64,000 nt of DNA from Capniomyces stellatus (GCA_001661515.1 LUVW01000003.1:434001-498000), one strand, 5' to 3'. Shown: positions 1 through 11,378, counted from the stretch's first letter. Numbers and translations: made by a program. Notes: a model not told the origin generated them from the sequence alone.

Positions 1-1163
1 ACTCGGTTGTACTGCTTTGTTTGTTAAATTTGGTAATAAACCCGCTTGAAATCACAAGCAGGTAGCATCTACAGTCTTGGAAAATTGCCCTTAGTGCTTC
101 AAATTTGTCACTTGCAACAACAACAACAAAAGGAGGGGGGACAAACAAATATGCTTAATGAACCTCTTTTTTATTGATGTTTAATGAGCTTCTTTTTGGA
201 CATAAATTATAAAGACAAATAAACAAACACCTTATTTACATATTCCATTTTTCCAGTCCAAACCAAGTATCTTGGAACATTAAATATTTTGGACTCTGGT
301 GTTGCCTTTAAAGACTCCGCGTTTTACCGCCATTAAAGATCAAGCTGCAGAACCCCAAGCACTATTTTCATTTTTTTTTTATTGATACTCGAAAACTATT
401 TTCAATAATATCTTATACACGAGTAAATAGCACCAATCTTATATTTTTACTCAGATTTGGCATAATATATTAACATACTATGGTTTAAAAATACCTTTGT
501 AGCTTGTTTGCCAAGCTCTCTAAAAATACGTTGGACATTTCAATAAAAATTTAAAAATAAGTTGGACATTTTCTGGCTGCAATGTATAGCAGAGCAACAG
601 CTGATCTACACAGCTTGACCAACAGGTGGAGATAATAAAACCGTTTACGCTTATATATCACCCCCCGAAAAGCAAAGAATTGCGCACTAAAATGGACTAA
701 ACCCCCTTCACCCCATAATTGATTATTGGCACCAAAATATTATTCTGATGCTTTTAAACGACTAAAACAATTAGCGGCAAAACTTCAATGTTTGTTTTTT
801 AAGGAGTAGTAATCTAAATTAAACGATAAGTTTGTAACATTTACGAAAAACATTGGTAACTAGTAGCATTAAAAGTGAAAACTGTAGCATTAATAGTGAA
901 AATAATATCATTAAGTAAAGTTTCATATAGTTGGAATAAATTGGGATGGAGTACTGAACTTATGAATCAGTTTGATTGTTGCTGGTATTTTTGGGTATTT
1001 AAAGAGAGCATAGTTACCGACTTAATTTACATCCCGTAGGAGTCAACTTTCATTTAGCAACAAATCCTTTTATTTGAATCGGTTTTATTACTTTGCTCTG
1101 TTTTATTTTTTTGTTTTATTTTATTTTAACTGCTACACTACCAATTTGCTTGTATAACACAAT
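1..1163. other. intergenic, upstream of hydrolase array
   Basis: I see no gene in this AT-rich stretch. It ends as the 5' flank of the first hydrolase gene; a TATTTAAA-like box near 995-1003, about 160 nt before the start codon, is the only plausible core promoter element I can point to. The left edge of the window may hold the end of another transcript, but no conserved coding frame is visible. Confidence 0.5.
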
Positions 1164-2574
1164 ATGTCTGACTTGTATGGATTTGCATTCCCACACCACT
1201 TGGGCAAGGAGGAGCAAGAAAAGTACACTAGTGATATGGAGAAGGTGATGGAGGATGCTAGAACTAGCTTTATAGAAAATGGACCAAAACTCCCAAGCTG
1301 GTCATTAGAGGCTCAGGTTGCAATCACCCGCATTAAAGCCGAGCTATTTATTCTGCTTGGCGGAGAAAAGCCTCACAATATAACGCCAGAGAACTTTAAT
1401 GCTGAGCTTATTGGTCAATCACTTGGTCCGTTAAGGAACTTTGAGGTTGATATCAGTAAAAAGAATGGAAAGTTCAGAACGCATTACTGGGATATCTCAG
1501 AAGACAATCTGTTTGAACCACCAGCCCCTGTTTTTAACGAACTTGCCGAAAGCGACAAAAAGTTAGCATCGGAGTCCAACCCAAGAAAGCTATACACTGA
1601 AGTAGTGGCGTCACCAAGCTTTTTGGAAAAGGCCAAGGGTATGGGGATTGACGAAGAGGCAGCGCTTGGAATGAAACCCATTCATGAGAATGAAACCATC
1701 ATTGTTCATTACCATGGAGGTGGTTTTTGTATTGAATCGCCTGCTTTTTATCGCAACAGCTCCGTCGACTTTTGCAACGAAACAGGCTACCGTGTATTTG
1801 GTAAGATTGGTAGTTGAACCTGCTAAATTAGTCATATTTGTGGCTATATCTGTATATAAATCAACACTTCAACCAACATTTACCAATTTCAATCAATCGA
1901 ATTTCTATTTTATAGTGCCTGACTACAGGCTCGCTCCCGAGAATCCATTCCCCAAAGGCATCTATGATGGGTATCTATTTTTCCAACACCTTGTAAACCA
2001 AGGCTTTAAACCCGAAAACATCATTATTCTGGGTGATAGTGCAGGAGGAAATATGTGCGCTACAATCCTGCTAAATCTCAGAGACGCGGGAAGACCACAG
2101 CCAAAGTGTGCAATTCTGTTCTCGCCTTGGATTGACCTTAACTTGGCATCTGACGGGTACGAGCGAAATAAAGACTTGGACTTTATTATTCAAGACAGTG
2201 TCGAGGGCATCACTTGCAATGCCCGTATGTATGGTGCTTGTGGAAGACCATTCGACGATGAAACTAAAAGACTCTTGAGCAGACCTCTTGTATCACCTAC
2301 ATTTGCTGACTTTACTGGCGTTGCACCCATGATGATTATCAGCGGAGAGGTTGAACTCCTGGTTGACGACATCGATGCATTTGCCCAAAAGCTTGGGCTT
2401 AAAGAGACTTTTATCACTGGCCGTGAACACCCTGGGGCAAATACCGAATCCAGAAACGTGTATGAAAAGTATGCAGGCATGGGCCATATATTCTTTATAA
2501 TCGACGAGGCTAACGAAAAGCACGCTTCAATTAAAGGCATTGGGAACTTTATTAGAAACTTGGACAACAAATAA
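1164..2574 (+). CDS. alpha/beta-hydrolase (HSL/GDXG-type esterase), array copy 1
   Basis: Exons are 1164-1800 and 1916-2574, with one 115-nt GT-AG intron that splits a Val codon in RVF-V-PDYRLAPE; the joined product is 431 aa. An N-terminal region of about 180 residues precedes an alpha/beta-hydrolase-3 core. The oxyanion motif is HYHGGGFC, the nucleophile elbow GDSAGG and the C-terminal His motif GMGHIFF. This family (hormone-sensitive lipase/arylacetamide deacetylase/steryl deacetylase type) hydrolyses ester or acetyl groups on lipids, sterols or xenobiotics; the true substrate cannot be read from the sequence. No signal peptide is seen, so a cytosolic or membrane-face location is likely. 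It is the first of four tandem copies on the same strand. At the position of the usual catalytic Asp all copies carry Glu in a GE(V/L)EL/N(L/I)xDD block. A stop would be reached soon after the donor without splicing. Confidence 0.9.
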
Positions 2575-3305
2575 ATTTCTGATTGTTTGTTTATTTATTT
2601 TTTTGCTTTAGCTTCACTGCCAGTACTACTTTTATTTTTTTATTTTTTTACATTTACAATGGCGTGACAACATTGACATGAATTCGACTTACAACTGCTA
2701 TTATTAACACCAAGGAAAATAAAGCGTAGCAAAAGAAACGTGATATTTAAAGACAGTAAAAGTAATAATGGACCAAACTCGGTCTGTTAAACTAGCAAGA
2801 AGATAATTCCGATGTATGTGATTCAGTAAAAAAACAAAACAAGCCCAATAAAAAGCTAAAAAAAATGAAATTGTAAGAATAAACGGAAGGTAGAGAAACA
2901 AACAGAAAACTGTTTGGGATATTATAATTACATAATCAACCCCTATTTTTGGCCACTTGGAGCTCGGTAAATGAGGCATTTAATTCAATTTCCAGAAACT
3001 TACGTTATAACTCTGTGAGTGTTAGTTGCCCTAGTATGTTTTGTTGTGTTGATATTTGCAGCCAAAGCGAGAATAACCGAATCTCGCTTTATTTTCACCA
3101 CAGTTGAAAACTAAGCTTTTTGAAAGTAAAAGAAAATAAAAGAAAGTAAAATAAAGTAAAAGAAAGTAAAATAAAGTAAAATAAAGTAAAATAAAGTAAA
3201 AAAGAGAAGAGTGTCGGACACCTTTAGCTAATAAAACTCACTATACTTATTAAACTAGGCAAATAGCCTATTTAACTGGTGATTGTAAATATACTTAAAC
3301 AGTAA
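2575..3305. other. intergenic spacer in hydrolase array
   Basis: No gene is seen between array copy 1 and the pseudogene. The stretch is AT-rich and contains the decamer repeat described separately. A 91-codon frame on the - strand (2704-2979) shows no recognisable motif and is taken as chance. Confidence 0.5.
3123..3200. repeat. AAAGTAAAAG/T decamer tandem repeat
   Basis: About eight degenerate copies of a 10-bp unit AAAGTAAAA(G/T) run head to tail just upstream of the hydrolase pseudogene. Units differ mainly at the last base and one early copy carries AAAATAAAAG. It is a simple purine-rich minisatellite with no sign of coding. Confidence 0.85.
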
Positions 3306-3987
3306 ATGACTGATTGGGTTGGATTTTCATGCCCTAAAGGGTGTAGTAAAGGAGAGCAAGATAAATACATGGCTGCTGCTTCTTCGCCTAGGAATATTAA
3401 AACCAGCTTTGTTGCTTCAGAGAGCTTTTTGGAAAAGGCAAAGAACAGTCGTATTGACGAAAGCAAGGCGTTGGGTTTGAAACCGATTTATGAGAATGAA
3501 GCTGTGATTATTTGCTAACATGGCGGAAGCTACTGTTGTTTGAGTACAAGTGCAAACCACGGTACTTCTGTGGATATTTTCAATGAGATAGGCTACATAG
3601 TGATTTGTAAGTGATTAGTCACGGTGCTCCAAATTCTTTTTGTGCACGCCTGTCTGTTATTTCTTTCTTTCTTTTGCTTGGAATTATATTTAAGCGGGCT
3701 TAAAAGTCGTCATTCACTTTTTTATCGCGGCACCCAACAATGAAACGGTGTTGGGTGAATCAAGAATTTACGTGGCTTCAGAAAAGCCGCTAGACTCCAG
3801 TGTTGGATAAATCTGAGTTAAAGAGACATTCGTTAAGGAAAGAAGTCACCCTGGCATAGGGGTGGACATAAAGCACACTTATGAGAAATATGCTGGTATG
3901 ATTCATAGCTTTTTCTTGTTTAATGAGGCAGATGAAAAGCATGTCTATATCAAGGGCATTGGTAACTTTGTCCCAAGTCTAGCGTGA
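3306..3987 (+). pseudogene. decayed alpha/beta-hydrolase copy
   Basis: The start MTDWVGF matches the array paralogues, but the reading frame is broken. An internal deletion joins the first 25 or so residues to the SSPRNI segment, and a TAA stop at 3516-3518 replaces the Tyr of the HYHGGS motif. After the remnant of the GYRVF segment a gtaagt donor survives at 3607, exactly where paralogues have their intron. The acceptor, the PDYRLAPE block and the GDSAGG nucleophile are gone. Similarity resumes from about 3715 with FIAAPNNETVLGESRIYVAS, then again with KETFVKERSHPG and YEKYAGMIHSFFLF, ending at TGA 3985-3987. The catalytic-acid block is also missing. The text is closest to the neighbouring copy at 4635, so it looks like a tandem duplicate that lost function through several deletions. 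It cannot encode an active enzyme. Confidence 0.88.
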
Positions 3988-4634
3988 CATCTGGTAGAAA
4001 GGATGGGCGGCATTTCACGAGGTTACCAACTAATTCGAGCCCTAGTATGGCTCTTTTATTTACTTTTTCAACAGTTTTTGCATTTAGACTTTGGAGGTGT
4101 TTTTTTTTTTCGTACTAGCTGCATTTTTTTAATAGTCATATATTTTCCAATGGCCAAGTCTTTTTTCCTTATTTGATAACAGTTTGGTTTATTTAGTGGA
4201 ATATTTCTAATAAGTCAAATCACGATATATTTTGAGTTTGAAGACTTTTGGGGTCGAGTTGATCTATTGAAACTAGGGAAAACTAAACCAAGTGTTTCAT
4301 GTTTTAAATCACAACTTTGTCCATTAAAAAAAAAAGTTACAATTTTGAAAAAGTGGTCGTGTTTCATAAGATCTAAACTATGAAATAGAAAAGTAGAGTT
4401 GAGAAAATAACTAGTGAATATAGCGTAATCTAAACTCAATCGTTTTTGAAAGTAGTCTGGCAAAGCACATCTCTTGACAGAGTTTACACTGAAAGCTTTT
4501 TAGTTTCTTAATTTAAAAGTTTTTAAATACCAAGTAGCTTGTCGCAATACCAACAAGTTCCACTCGGTAAAAACAAAGATAAAGAAACGAATTGAAGTTA
4601 ATATTGAATCTCAATCTGGAATTAAAATTGAGAA
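3988..4634. other. intergenic spacer in hydrolase array
   Basis: No gene is seen. The sequence is AT-rich with poly-T/A runs; a TTTTTAAATACC box near 4519 lies about 110 nt before the next start codon and could be a core promoter element. Confidence 0.45.
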
Positions 4635-5924
4635 ATGACTGACTGGATTGGTTTGGCGTACCCAGCCACTAAAGGGAAAGAGGAGCAGGATGCATACTTG
4701 GCTAGAATGGCCGATTTGACTCAGAAGTTTGAGCTTGAGTACAAAGAAAATGGACCACGGGTGCCAAATTGGCCAATTGAGCTGCAAGTTACAATTGATA
4801 GAGTCAAGGCAGAGTTTGTGGAGCTAAAGCGAGGTGGTACAGTTGTTATAACAGAGGAAAACTTTAACTCTGAGCTAATTGGAAAGGGGTTGACATTACT
4901 GAGAAATTTTGTTATTGATATTTCAAACAAAGGTGGAAAGTACAGAAGCTGCTCTTTTGAAGTCGCTGGGGAAGATATGCTTACACCACTCACGTCCATC
5001 TTCAATGACTTGGCTGAAAAGGATAGAGAATTAGCACAAGCCTCTACGCCTAGAACAATTTCTGCTGAAATAGTTGCTTCAGACAGCTTTTTGAAAAAGG
5101 CAAAGAGCAATGGGATTAGCGAGAAGCAAGCATTGGAATTGAAGCCAATTTATGATGAAGAGGTTGTGATTGTACACTACCATGGAGGAAGCTACTGCTA
5201 TCTAAGCCCCGGCACCTACCGTGCCAGTGCAGTTGATTTTTCGAATGAGACTGGACACAGAGTGTTTTTGCCTGATTATAGGCTTGCCCCAGAAAACCAA
5301 TTTCCAGCTGGAATTCAGGATGGGTATCTGTTTTTGCAACACCTTCAGAATCAAGGCTTCAAGTCTAAGAACATTGTAATTATGGGCGACAGTGCTGGTG
5401 GTGGACTGTGTATGAGTCTGCTTCAGGTGCTCAGAGACTCTGGCAAACCGCAGCCTAAGGGAGCGGTGTTGTTCTCCCCATGGGTTGATATTAGCATCAC
5501 ATCCGATGCATGGACGCGGAATGCCAAATACGACTTTATTGCAGCGCCAAACAACGCCACTGTACTGTGTGCATCAAGGATGTACGTAGCACCGGGAAGG
5601 GTTTTTGATGACGAAGTTAGAAGAATGTTCAAACTACCCCTTGTATCGCCTTTATACGGCGACTACACTGACTGTGCACCAATGTTGATTCTAGGAGGTG
5701 AAGTGGAGCTAAACATTGATGACATTGATCTATTTGCAAAAAAACTCGGCATCAAGGAGAACTTTATCAAAGGGAGAGAGCACCCGGGAACTGACACCAG
5801 TACTAAACATGTATATGAGAAATACGCTGGTATGATTCACGTGTTCTTTTTATTTGAAGAGGCTGACGAGAAGTACGCATCAGTAAAGGGCATTGGAAAC
5901 TTTATTCGACAACTAGACAACTAG
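4635..5924 (+). CDS. alpha/beta-hydrolase (HSL/GDXG-type esterase), intronless array copy
   Basis: A single exon encodes 429 aa, starting MTDWIGLAYP and ending at TAG. The hydrolase core shows HYHGGS at residues 181-186, GDSAGG with the likely nucleophile Ser253, and GMIHVFF with the likely catalytic His402. The usual acid position holds Glu358 (GEVE), followed by Asp362-Asp363. The N-terminal 180 residues are shared with the neighbouring copies and probably form a helical cap. Where both flanking copies and the pseudogene have an intron or its donor (after HRVF), this gene reads straight through into LPDYRLAPE with no extra or missing codon. Precise loss of the intron is therefore likely. 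The activity is probably hydrolysis of a small ester or acetyl group; the substrate is unknown. Confidence 0.93.
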   Translation: MTDWIGLAYPATKGKEEQDAYLARMADLTQKFELEYKENGPRVPNWPIELQVTIDRVKAEFVELKRGGTVVITEENFNSELIGKGLTLLRNFVIDISNKGGKYRSCSFEVAGEDMLTPLTSIFNDLAEKDRELAQASTPRTISAEIVASDSFLKKAKSNGISEKQALELKPIYDEEVVIVHYHGGSYCYLSPGTYRASAVDFSNETGHRVFLPDYRLAPENQFPAGIQDGYLFLQHLQNQGFKSKNIVIMGDSAGGGLCMSLLQVLRDSGKPQPKGAVLFSPWVDISITSDAWTRNAKYDFIAAPNNATVLCASRMYVAPGRVFDDEVRRMFKLPLVSPLYGDYTDCAPMLILGGEVELNIDDIDLFAKKLGIKENFIKGREHPGTDTSTKHVYEKYAGMIHVFFLFEEADEKYASVKGIGNFIRQLDN

Positions 5925-6589
5925 TTTGATTTTTTTTTTTTCTTGGGCTTTTAATCCAACATCTTTATTTCTTTTTATTATTCCGCGTCAAGGTTTCCAA
6001 GACCTTGTTTGCATTGTTGATCATTTAGCTGTTTCAAACATCTATTTATCATCTACTTGATAAAATGTATCACATAAACAAAATTTGGACTACGTGCGTT
6101 TATTCAGCCTGAGCCCACCCTGTTTCAACTTTAAGATTTTAAAAGGGGGTATAATTAGTTGGCAAGAAAACGCTCCTGGTTTTTTTATTTTTATTATTGA
6201 ATCACATCTGGTTTTATTTATTTTTATTGAATCACATCTGGCATCATTTGGGTTTGATTGATATCCCCAAACATCAGAGCTAAAATATGAAACCCCTAGC
6301 TAATTAAATCAGCGAGAATCAACGTCTCCATTTGCAACTTAAAACAATTACAAGTCAGCCAAGCAACCACGTTCAAGAGCCTTTTATCTTTGGATATAAA
6401 TATGGCACCAAGGAATCTGCAGCTTTGTATTCACTAACAGTCGCCTTCGTTTTATCATTTAGAAAAACAGTATACTGCTGCATTTTTTAAAAACAAAGAC
6501 ACCCAAACGATTGACTTTATAGCTTAAAGCTTTTGTATCAAATTGTAATATCATTTTAACCCAACAGGAAGAATAATTTAAAAAGAAAG
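5925..6589. other. intergenic, promoter of array copy 4
   Basis: No gene is seen. It holds a direct 16-bp repeat (separate entry) and a GGATATAAATATGG box near 6392-6405, about 190 nt before the next start codon, which could serve as a TATA element. Confidence 0.5.
6196..6241 (+). repeat. direct repeat of ATTGAATCACATCTGG
   Basis: The 16-mer ATTGAATCACATCTGG occurs at 6196-6211 and again at 6226-6241, each preceded by a T-rich ATTTTTATT-like tract, giving a 30-bp period. It lies in the upstream region of hydrolase copy 4 and could be a slippage duplication or a doubled binding site. Confidence 0.85.
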
Positions 6590-8036
6590 ATGACAGATTG
6601 GATTGGCTTTGCGTACCCACATGGAAAGGGTGAAGAGGAGAAGAGCAAGTATGTTTCAGAGATGGAAGATCTCAAGAATAAAACCATTTTATCCTACCAA
6701 ACAGAAGGTCCTAAGGTTCCAAACTGGTCGGTGGAAAAGCACGTAGCTGTTGAGCGCTTGAAGGCAGAGTTTAGAGCATTAAAGTCAACCAGCAAGGTTG
6801 TAATCACTGAAGAGAACTTTAGCGCTGATCAGTTTATCAGAGACTTTTCAGTCCTAAGAAACTATGAAGTTGACATTAGAAACAAGGATGGCGAGTATAG
6901 ATCGCATAACTGGGAGGTCACTGGTGAATCTATGCTAACACCACCAACTCCTTTATTCAACGAGCTTGCTAGCCAAGATAGAGAGTTAGACAACAACTCG
7001 ACTCCAAGAACACACTTTGCTGAAGTTGTTGCCTCCAACAAGTTTCTGGAAGCTGCAAAGAACAATGGTATCGATGAAGACCAAGCACTGGGCATAAAAC
7101 CCATCAGTGAAAATGAAAACATCATTGTCCACTATCATGGTGGCGGGTACTGCATTGAGACTCCTGGATTCTATCGATCAACTGCTATAGACTTTTCCAA
7201 CGAGACCAACTACCGGGTATTCTGTAAGTTTTTTTTATTTTTTTTGATTTGGTTCGATTTTCTTTGTTTTGGTTATACAAATTTCTTCGTGTTTGTAGCA
7301 AGCCACTTTGCCAAGTGTTACGTTGGCGTATATTAACCTGATATTAACTGGTTGTAAACATAAATATGTGTTTGTAGTGCCGTTTTATAGACTTGCACCT
7401 GAGGATCCATTCCCAGCTGCGCTGCATGATGCGTTCCTTTTCCTGAAGCATCTCCACAAGCAAGGATTCAAGCAAGAAAATATCATTATCCTTGGCGACA
7501 GTGCAGGAGGAAATCTGGTAATGACCCTGTTGCTGCTGCTGAAAGAAAGCGGAGAACAGCAACCCAAGGGATGTATTCCATTTTCGCCGTGGACTGACCT
7601 TAGCCTATCAACTGACTCCTGGGTTCGAAATCAAAAATACGATTTTATTGTCCCACCAAACATTAACAGCGTGCTTTGCAGTTCCAGGATGTATGTAGCA
7701 CCAGGAAGGGCTTATGACGATGAGGTCAAAAGAAGATTTAAACAACCTCTTGTATCGCCTTTGTATGGTGATTTTTCTGAATGTGCACCAATGCTCATTA
7801 TTGGTGGTGAACTTGAGCTGCTCATTGACGACATTGATCTGTTTGCAAAGAAAAATGGAATCAAGGAAAACTTTATCAAAGGGAGAGTGCACCCGGGAAC
7901 TGACACTAGTGGCAGACACATTTACGAGAAGTACGCTGGCATGATCCACGTGTTCTTTATTTTTGATGAGGCAGACGAAAAGTATGCATGTGTTAACGGA
8001 ATTGGGAACTTTATTAGGAGCTTAGACAACAAGTAA
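6590..8036 (+). CDS. alpha/beta-hydrolase (HSL/GDXG-type esterase), array copy 4
   Basis: Exons are 6590-7223 and 7378-8036, separated by a 154-nt GT-AG intron with ATTAAC/CTAAC-like branch sequences; the product is 430 aa. The intron lies at the same codon and phase as in copy 1, splitting the codon after YRVF. Motifs are HYHGGGYC, GDSAGGN and GMIHVFF, with GELEL then DDID at the acid position. Exon 2 has the same length (659 nt) as in copy 1. One oddity is LPFYRLAPE where relatives have PDYRLAPE, so a normally acidic residue is Phe here. It is the last copy of the array, followed after 380 nt by the 3' end of an unrelated gene on the other strand. Substrate is unknown. Confidence 0.92.
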
Positions 8037-8419
8037 TTTTGCCCACAATGTGCGACCAAATTCCGATTTTCTTACTTTTTTTTCATTTATCTCGCAATTC
8101 CGTTTTAACTTTTTGTAAAAACGTTACTCGGTATATTTTTGTTGTTGTGTACTTGCGCCACAGCCAACTTTCATAACGTCGATCCTGTCGATATTGATAC
8201 CCTTTTGGGTTGCCGACATTTAATAAACAATAATCAAACTTAAATGCTAAAAGTTGACTTTATTTTCTTGAAAAGAAAAAAAAAATTCAAATCAACATTA
8301 ATAAAAACATTATTACTACCAGAAGCAAAAAAATAAAATAAAAAATGATCAACCGTTTATAGTAAAGGTAAAACTAAAGTGGCAGTGAGACGCTGGAGGT
8401 AAATCTTGTGGATAAGCAT
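8037..8419. other. convergent 3' intergenic region
   Basis: This AT-rich spacer lies between the stop of hydrolase copy 4 (+) and the stop of TXNL1 (-). I see no gene; it should hold the 3' ends of both transcripts. Confidence 0.5.
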
Positions 8420-10466
8420 TCAATGATCCTCATGTGCACTTTTTGTGACGGCAGAAAAATCGCTTGACTCTAACGGAGTTCCAATAAATATGATTTGCTT
8501 CAATGCAGTAACATCTTCATCGCCTAGATTGTCCTTTATAAACACAGAAAGAGAGTTGATAGTCTGGAACCTAACAAACTTGACCTTCAAAAGACCACCG
8601 TTCTCATATACACTTTTTGTAAACTCAAGTTGGTCTGTGGGGTTGTCTGACTCGGCGTCATCAAAACCAATATTCAATAAGTTTGCAAACAGTTTTATGG
8701 TTTTGGGGGCTTTGTCGAGGTTATCTAAAGTATTAAAAAAAAAGCAATTAAACACACTTCAAGCTCGCCGGATAAAACCAATCGTGGAATGAGAAGCACA
8801 CAAGTACAAACCAGAGTTTATAAATAGATAGTGACTGCAATGAGCATCTACCTTCGGCTACCTTGATGGCAATTGCGTATAGTTTTATGGTTTGGCTAAA
8901 ATTGACGTGGATAATCAGCTGCTCGTCAACATCGCTCTCCAACTGACTCCCGTTATTTTGGAAAATACTTTCAACGCTGAGGTTTTCGGCGTAGTTTAAA
9001 CACTCGGTTTGTGATTTGATAACATATTGCGTCAAGTCAACCTATTGGCAAATAACGCTATTACTATTTAGTTTTGATTCGGTTATAGCTTGACTTTTAT
9101 GCACAACTGTTGAGTTAGAACCGGAAAAAACAACCTACGTGGCCTGGACAATCTTTAAAGCTGCTTTCAGAAGCCTGTGAGGATTCTATTAATCAAATAA
9201 ATGGCATCAGCATGACTATAAGCTGTGTTTTGGTCTTTACAAGCATAGCCAGCTAAACTGAAATACAAACAATTACTTGTTTTGAATTATGGTTACCTCC
9301 TGAAGAATGTTTTCTAACCAACTCGGTCAACATTTTTGGATCTGCTCCTTTCATTTCATCGACTTTTTTCATATTTTTATAAAACTAATGCAAATAGGGA
9401 AGAAAAAAAAACAATCGTGGATACATAATGTGTATTAGCCAGGTGCTCCGATTCTTTCAATGTATCTAAATTGGCTGTAGCATAGTTCAATTACCTGGAA
9501 TGTTGGCCTAAATCGAATGTAATAAACACCCAGTTATAAAACAGAGTTAAAAAGATTTGTTTTTTTAAATAAAAAAAAGAATGAAAGTATAAAGAATAAT
9601 CGAAAAGGGATAGTCTAATCGTGTGGTTTAAACATGCAAAACATTTTGTAAATTCAAGAGTCAAATCCATAATAAAAAAAGCACGTATCAATAGAACTTT
9701 AAAAACAAATGTTGCTTACATTGACGAAATACCACAAACTTGTGCAACGGTCTACATTTATATATGTGTATATGAGTCAAACATGTTGTCGTTATACTGG
9801 ATGTACGCAAAGTTATTGTTTGGCTATTTGTAATTCTGCTTATATTCTTACCGCAACCTTATCCACATCGACCTATTAACCAGTAGACAAAAGTTAGAAG
9901 GCATGTAACTGTGCGGTAGACGCATTTTACTTTCTGGCAATAATTCTGTAATTTCTAGATGTTAACAAGATTTGAAATAGTCGAATGGTGTATTTAAATA
10001 AACAAGATAGTGTACCTCTGAAAAAGATACATCTGGATTTGTAGTTGCAAGACTGATGAAAGTTGGTGCAATCATTTTACAAGGCCCACACCCTATTTTC
10101 GAAACACGAGAAACACGTATTGACAGTGGATTACTTTTTATCATGTACAGTTTAGCTTAACTTTTGTAAAATTCGCTTCTTTTTTTTAACTTACATGTTG
10201 CGGTGAATTTGACTACTGCCTTTTAAATTCGAATGGAGTTGCCACAGCATATTTGTGTGTTTTGTGTAAATATGTTAAATGGTACAATGGTTTAAACTGG
10301 TTATCCAGAATTTGGTAAAAATCAATAAAACATTCCATCACCGAATACAGTTCGCTAAGGATGCTGCTGCCATGAAAAAATAAACTGCCTCCCTTACCAA
10401 TTTGCGTCTTGAAAGCTCCATTATCTCCTTGAAATCTGCATCATTTTTAACTATTTTAACTGCCAT
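8420..10466 (-). CDS. TXNL1: thioredoxin-like protein 1 (thioredoxin + PITH domains)
   Basis: Ten exons on the minus strand, in gene order: 10398-10466, 10195-10219, 10016-10092, 9852-9872, 9720-9751, 9495-9507, 9297-9384, 9139-9185, 8852-9041 and 8420-8724. They total 867 nt and 288 aa, nearly the length of human TXNL1 (289). The start MAVKIVKND leads into a thioredoxin fold with active site WCGPC at residues 32-36 (the Trp codon is split by an intron) and the cis-Pro segment SMPTFQ. A short Ser-rich linker with FKDCPGH precedes a PITH domain beginning VDLTQYV. TXNL1 is a redox-active protein bound to the 26S proteasome lid in other eukaryotes. All junctions are GT-AG and phases agree. The exons of 13, 21 and 25 nt are unusually small. 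The high agreement with the family makes the model strong. Confidence 0.9.
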
Positions 10467-11378
10467 GTTGTTTTTATTACTTGCCACAAGAATGTTTGTT
10501 TGACTTTGCTGTTTACTTTTTTTCTTTGTTCTTGTACTATTGTGTTCTTCTTTACTTTGCCTATTTCTCTTTATCGATGTACGGGCGTGATGTTTGATGA
10601 AAAGAGCAAGAAGGGTTGTTGGGTTTTAATTGTTATATTTACTTTGAAAATTATATCTGCAATTTAAAATAACTTGGTAACTTTAAGTTAACTCAAATCC
10701 AATTAACGTTTCTTTTTCTTTTTTGCTAATTGGCTTTCTTCCAAAAAGAAATAATATTGACATACTCGGTTGAAAATTAGTCAAGTCTTGAATAAGCATA
10801 TTTAAGCCAATCGCCTTGCGTCCAAATAATCCATTAGTGTCCATAAAATGATAATGCTGGGGACCACTTTTAAAGCCTTTCGCATTTGTACTCGAGTACA
10901 TAGTTAATAATAACCTGATAGCATCTTCAGCCAGAGCCAGGGACTATTGGAAGCCACAGGTTACCTTGAAAATATACAAATTTTCATAATGAGATCCAAA
11001 ATAATTGTTAAAACACTTTACAGAGTTAAACCGAGTTGCGCACGCTTTATTTTAGCGGGAATAAAGTTTATTTTTTAAATACATACATATGAAACAATGA
11101 TAGTGAAATATCGAAAAGTATCAAAGCTAAAACCCACAGAATCTAATAATAACAAATCACACACCATCAGGGTATAAATAGAGCTACAGAAACATATGTG
11201 GATTCGCACAGCCCTGTTTAAGTTATGGTCATGTACAAGTGGGTTTAAATAGCCCTCGCTAAAACTCGATATAGACATCGATAAAACAATAATAACAGTA
11301 ATAATAATAAGCCACACGAGTAAAGTGGGTCTCATAAAACCAAAAACATACTATCAATCTATTAGTAAACCTCTTTAT
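10467..11378. other. intergenic between TXNL1 and SDE2
   Basis: This is the 5' flank of TXNL1 and 3' flank of SDE2, both on the minus strand. Two short minus-strand frames starting with ATG (10683-10901 and 11075-11335, the second beginning with a hydrophobic stretch) have no recognisable homology and are not called. Confidence 0.45.

Noticed and set aside
10683..10901. 72-codon minus-strand frame starting with ATG
   Set aside because: No family resemblance and no splice context joining it to a larger gene.
11075..11335. 86-codon minus-strand frame with signal-peptide-like start
   Set aside because: It lies just 43 nt past the SDE2 stop, has no recognisable motif, and T-rich sequence reads as hydrophobic by chance.
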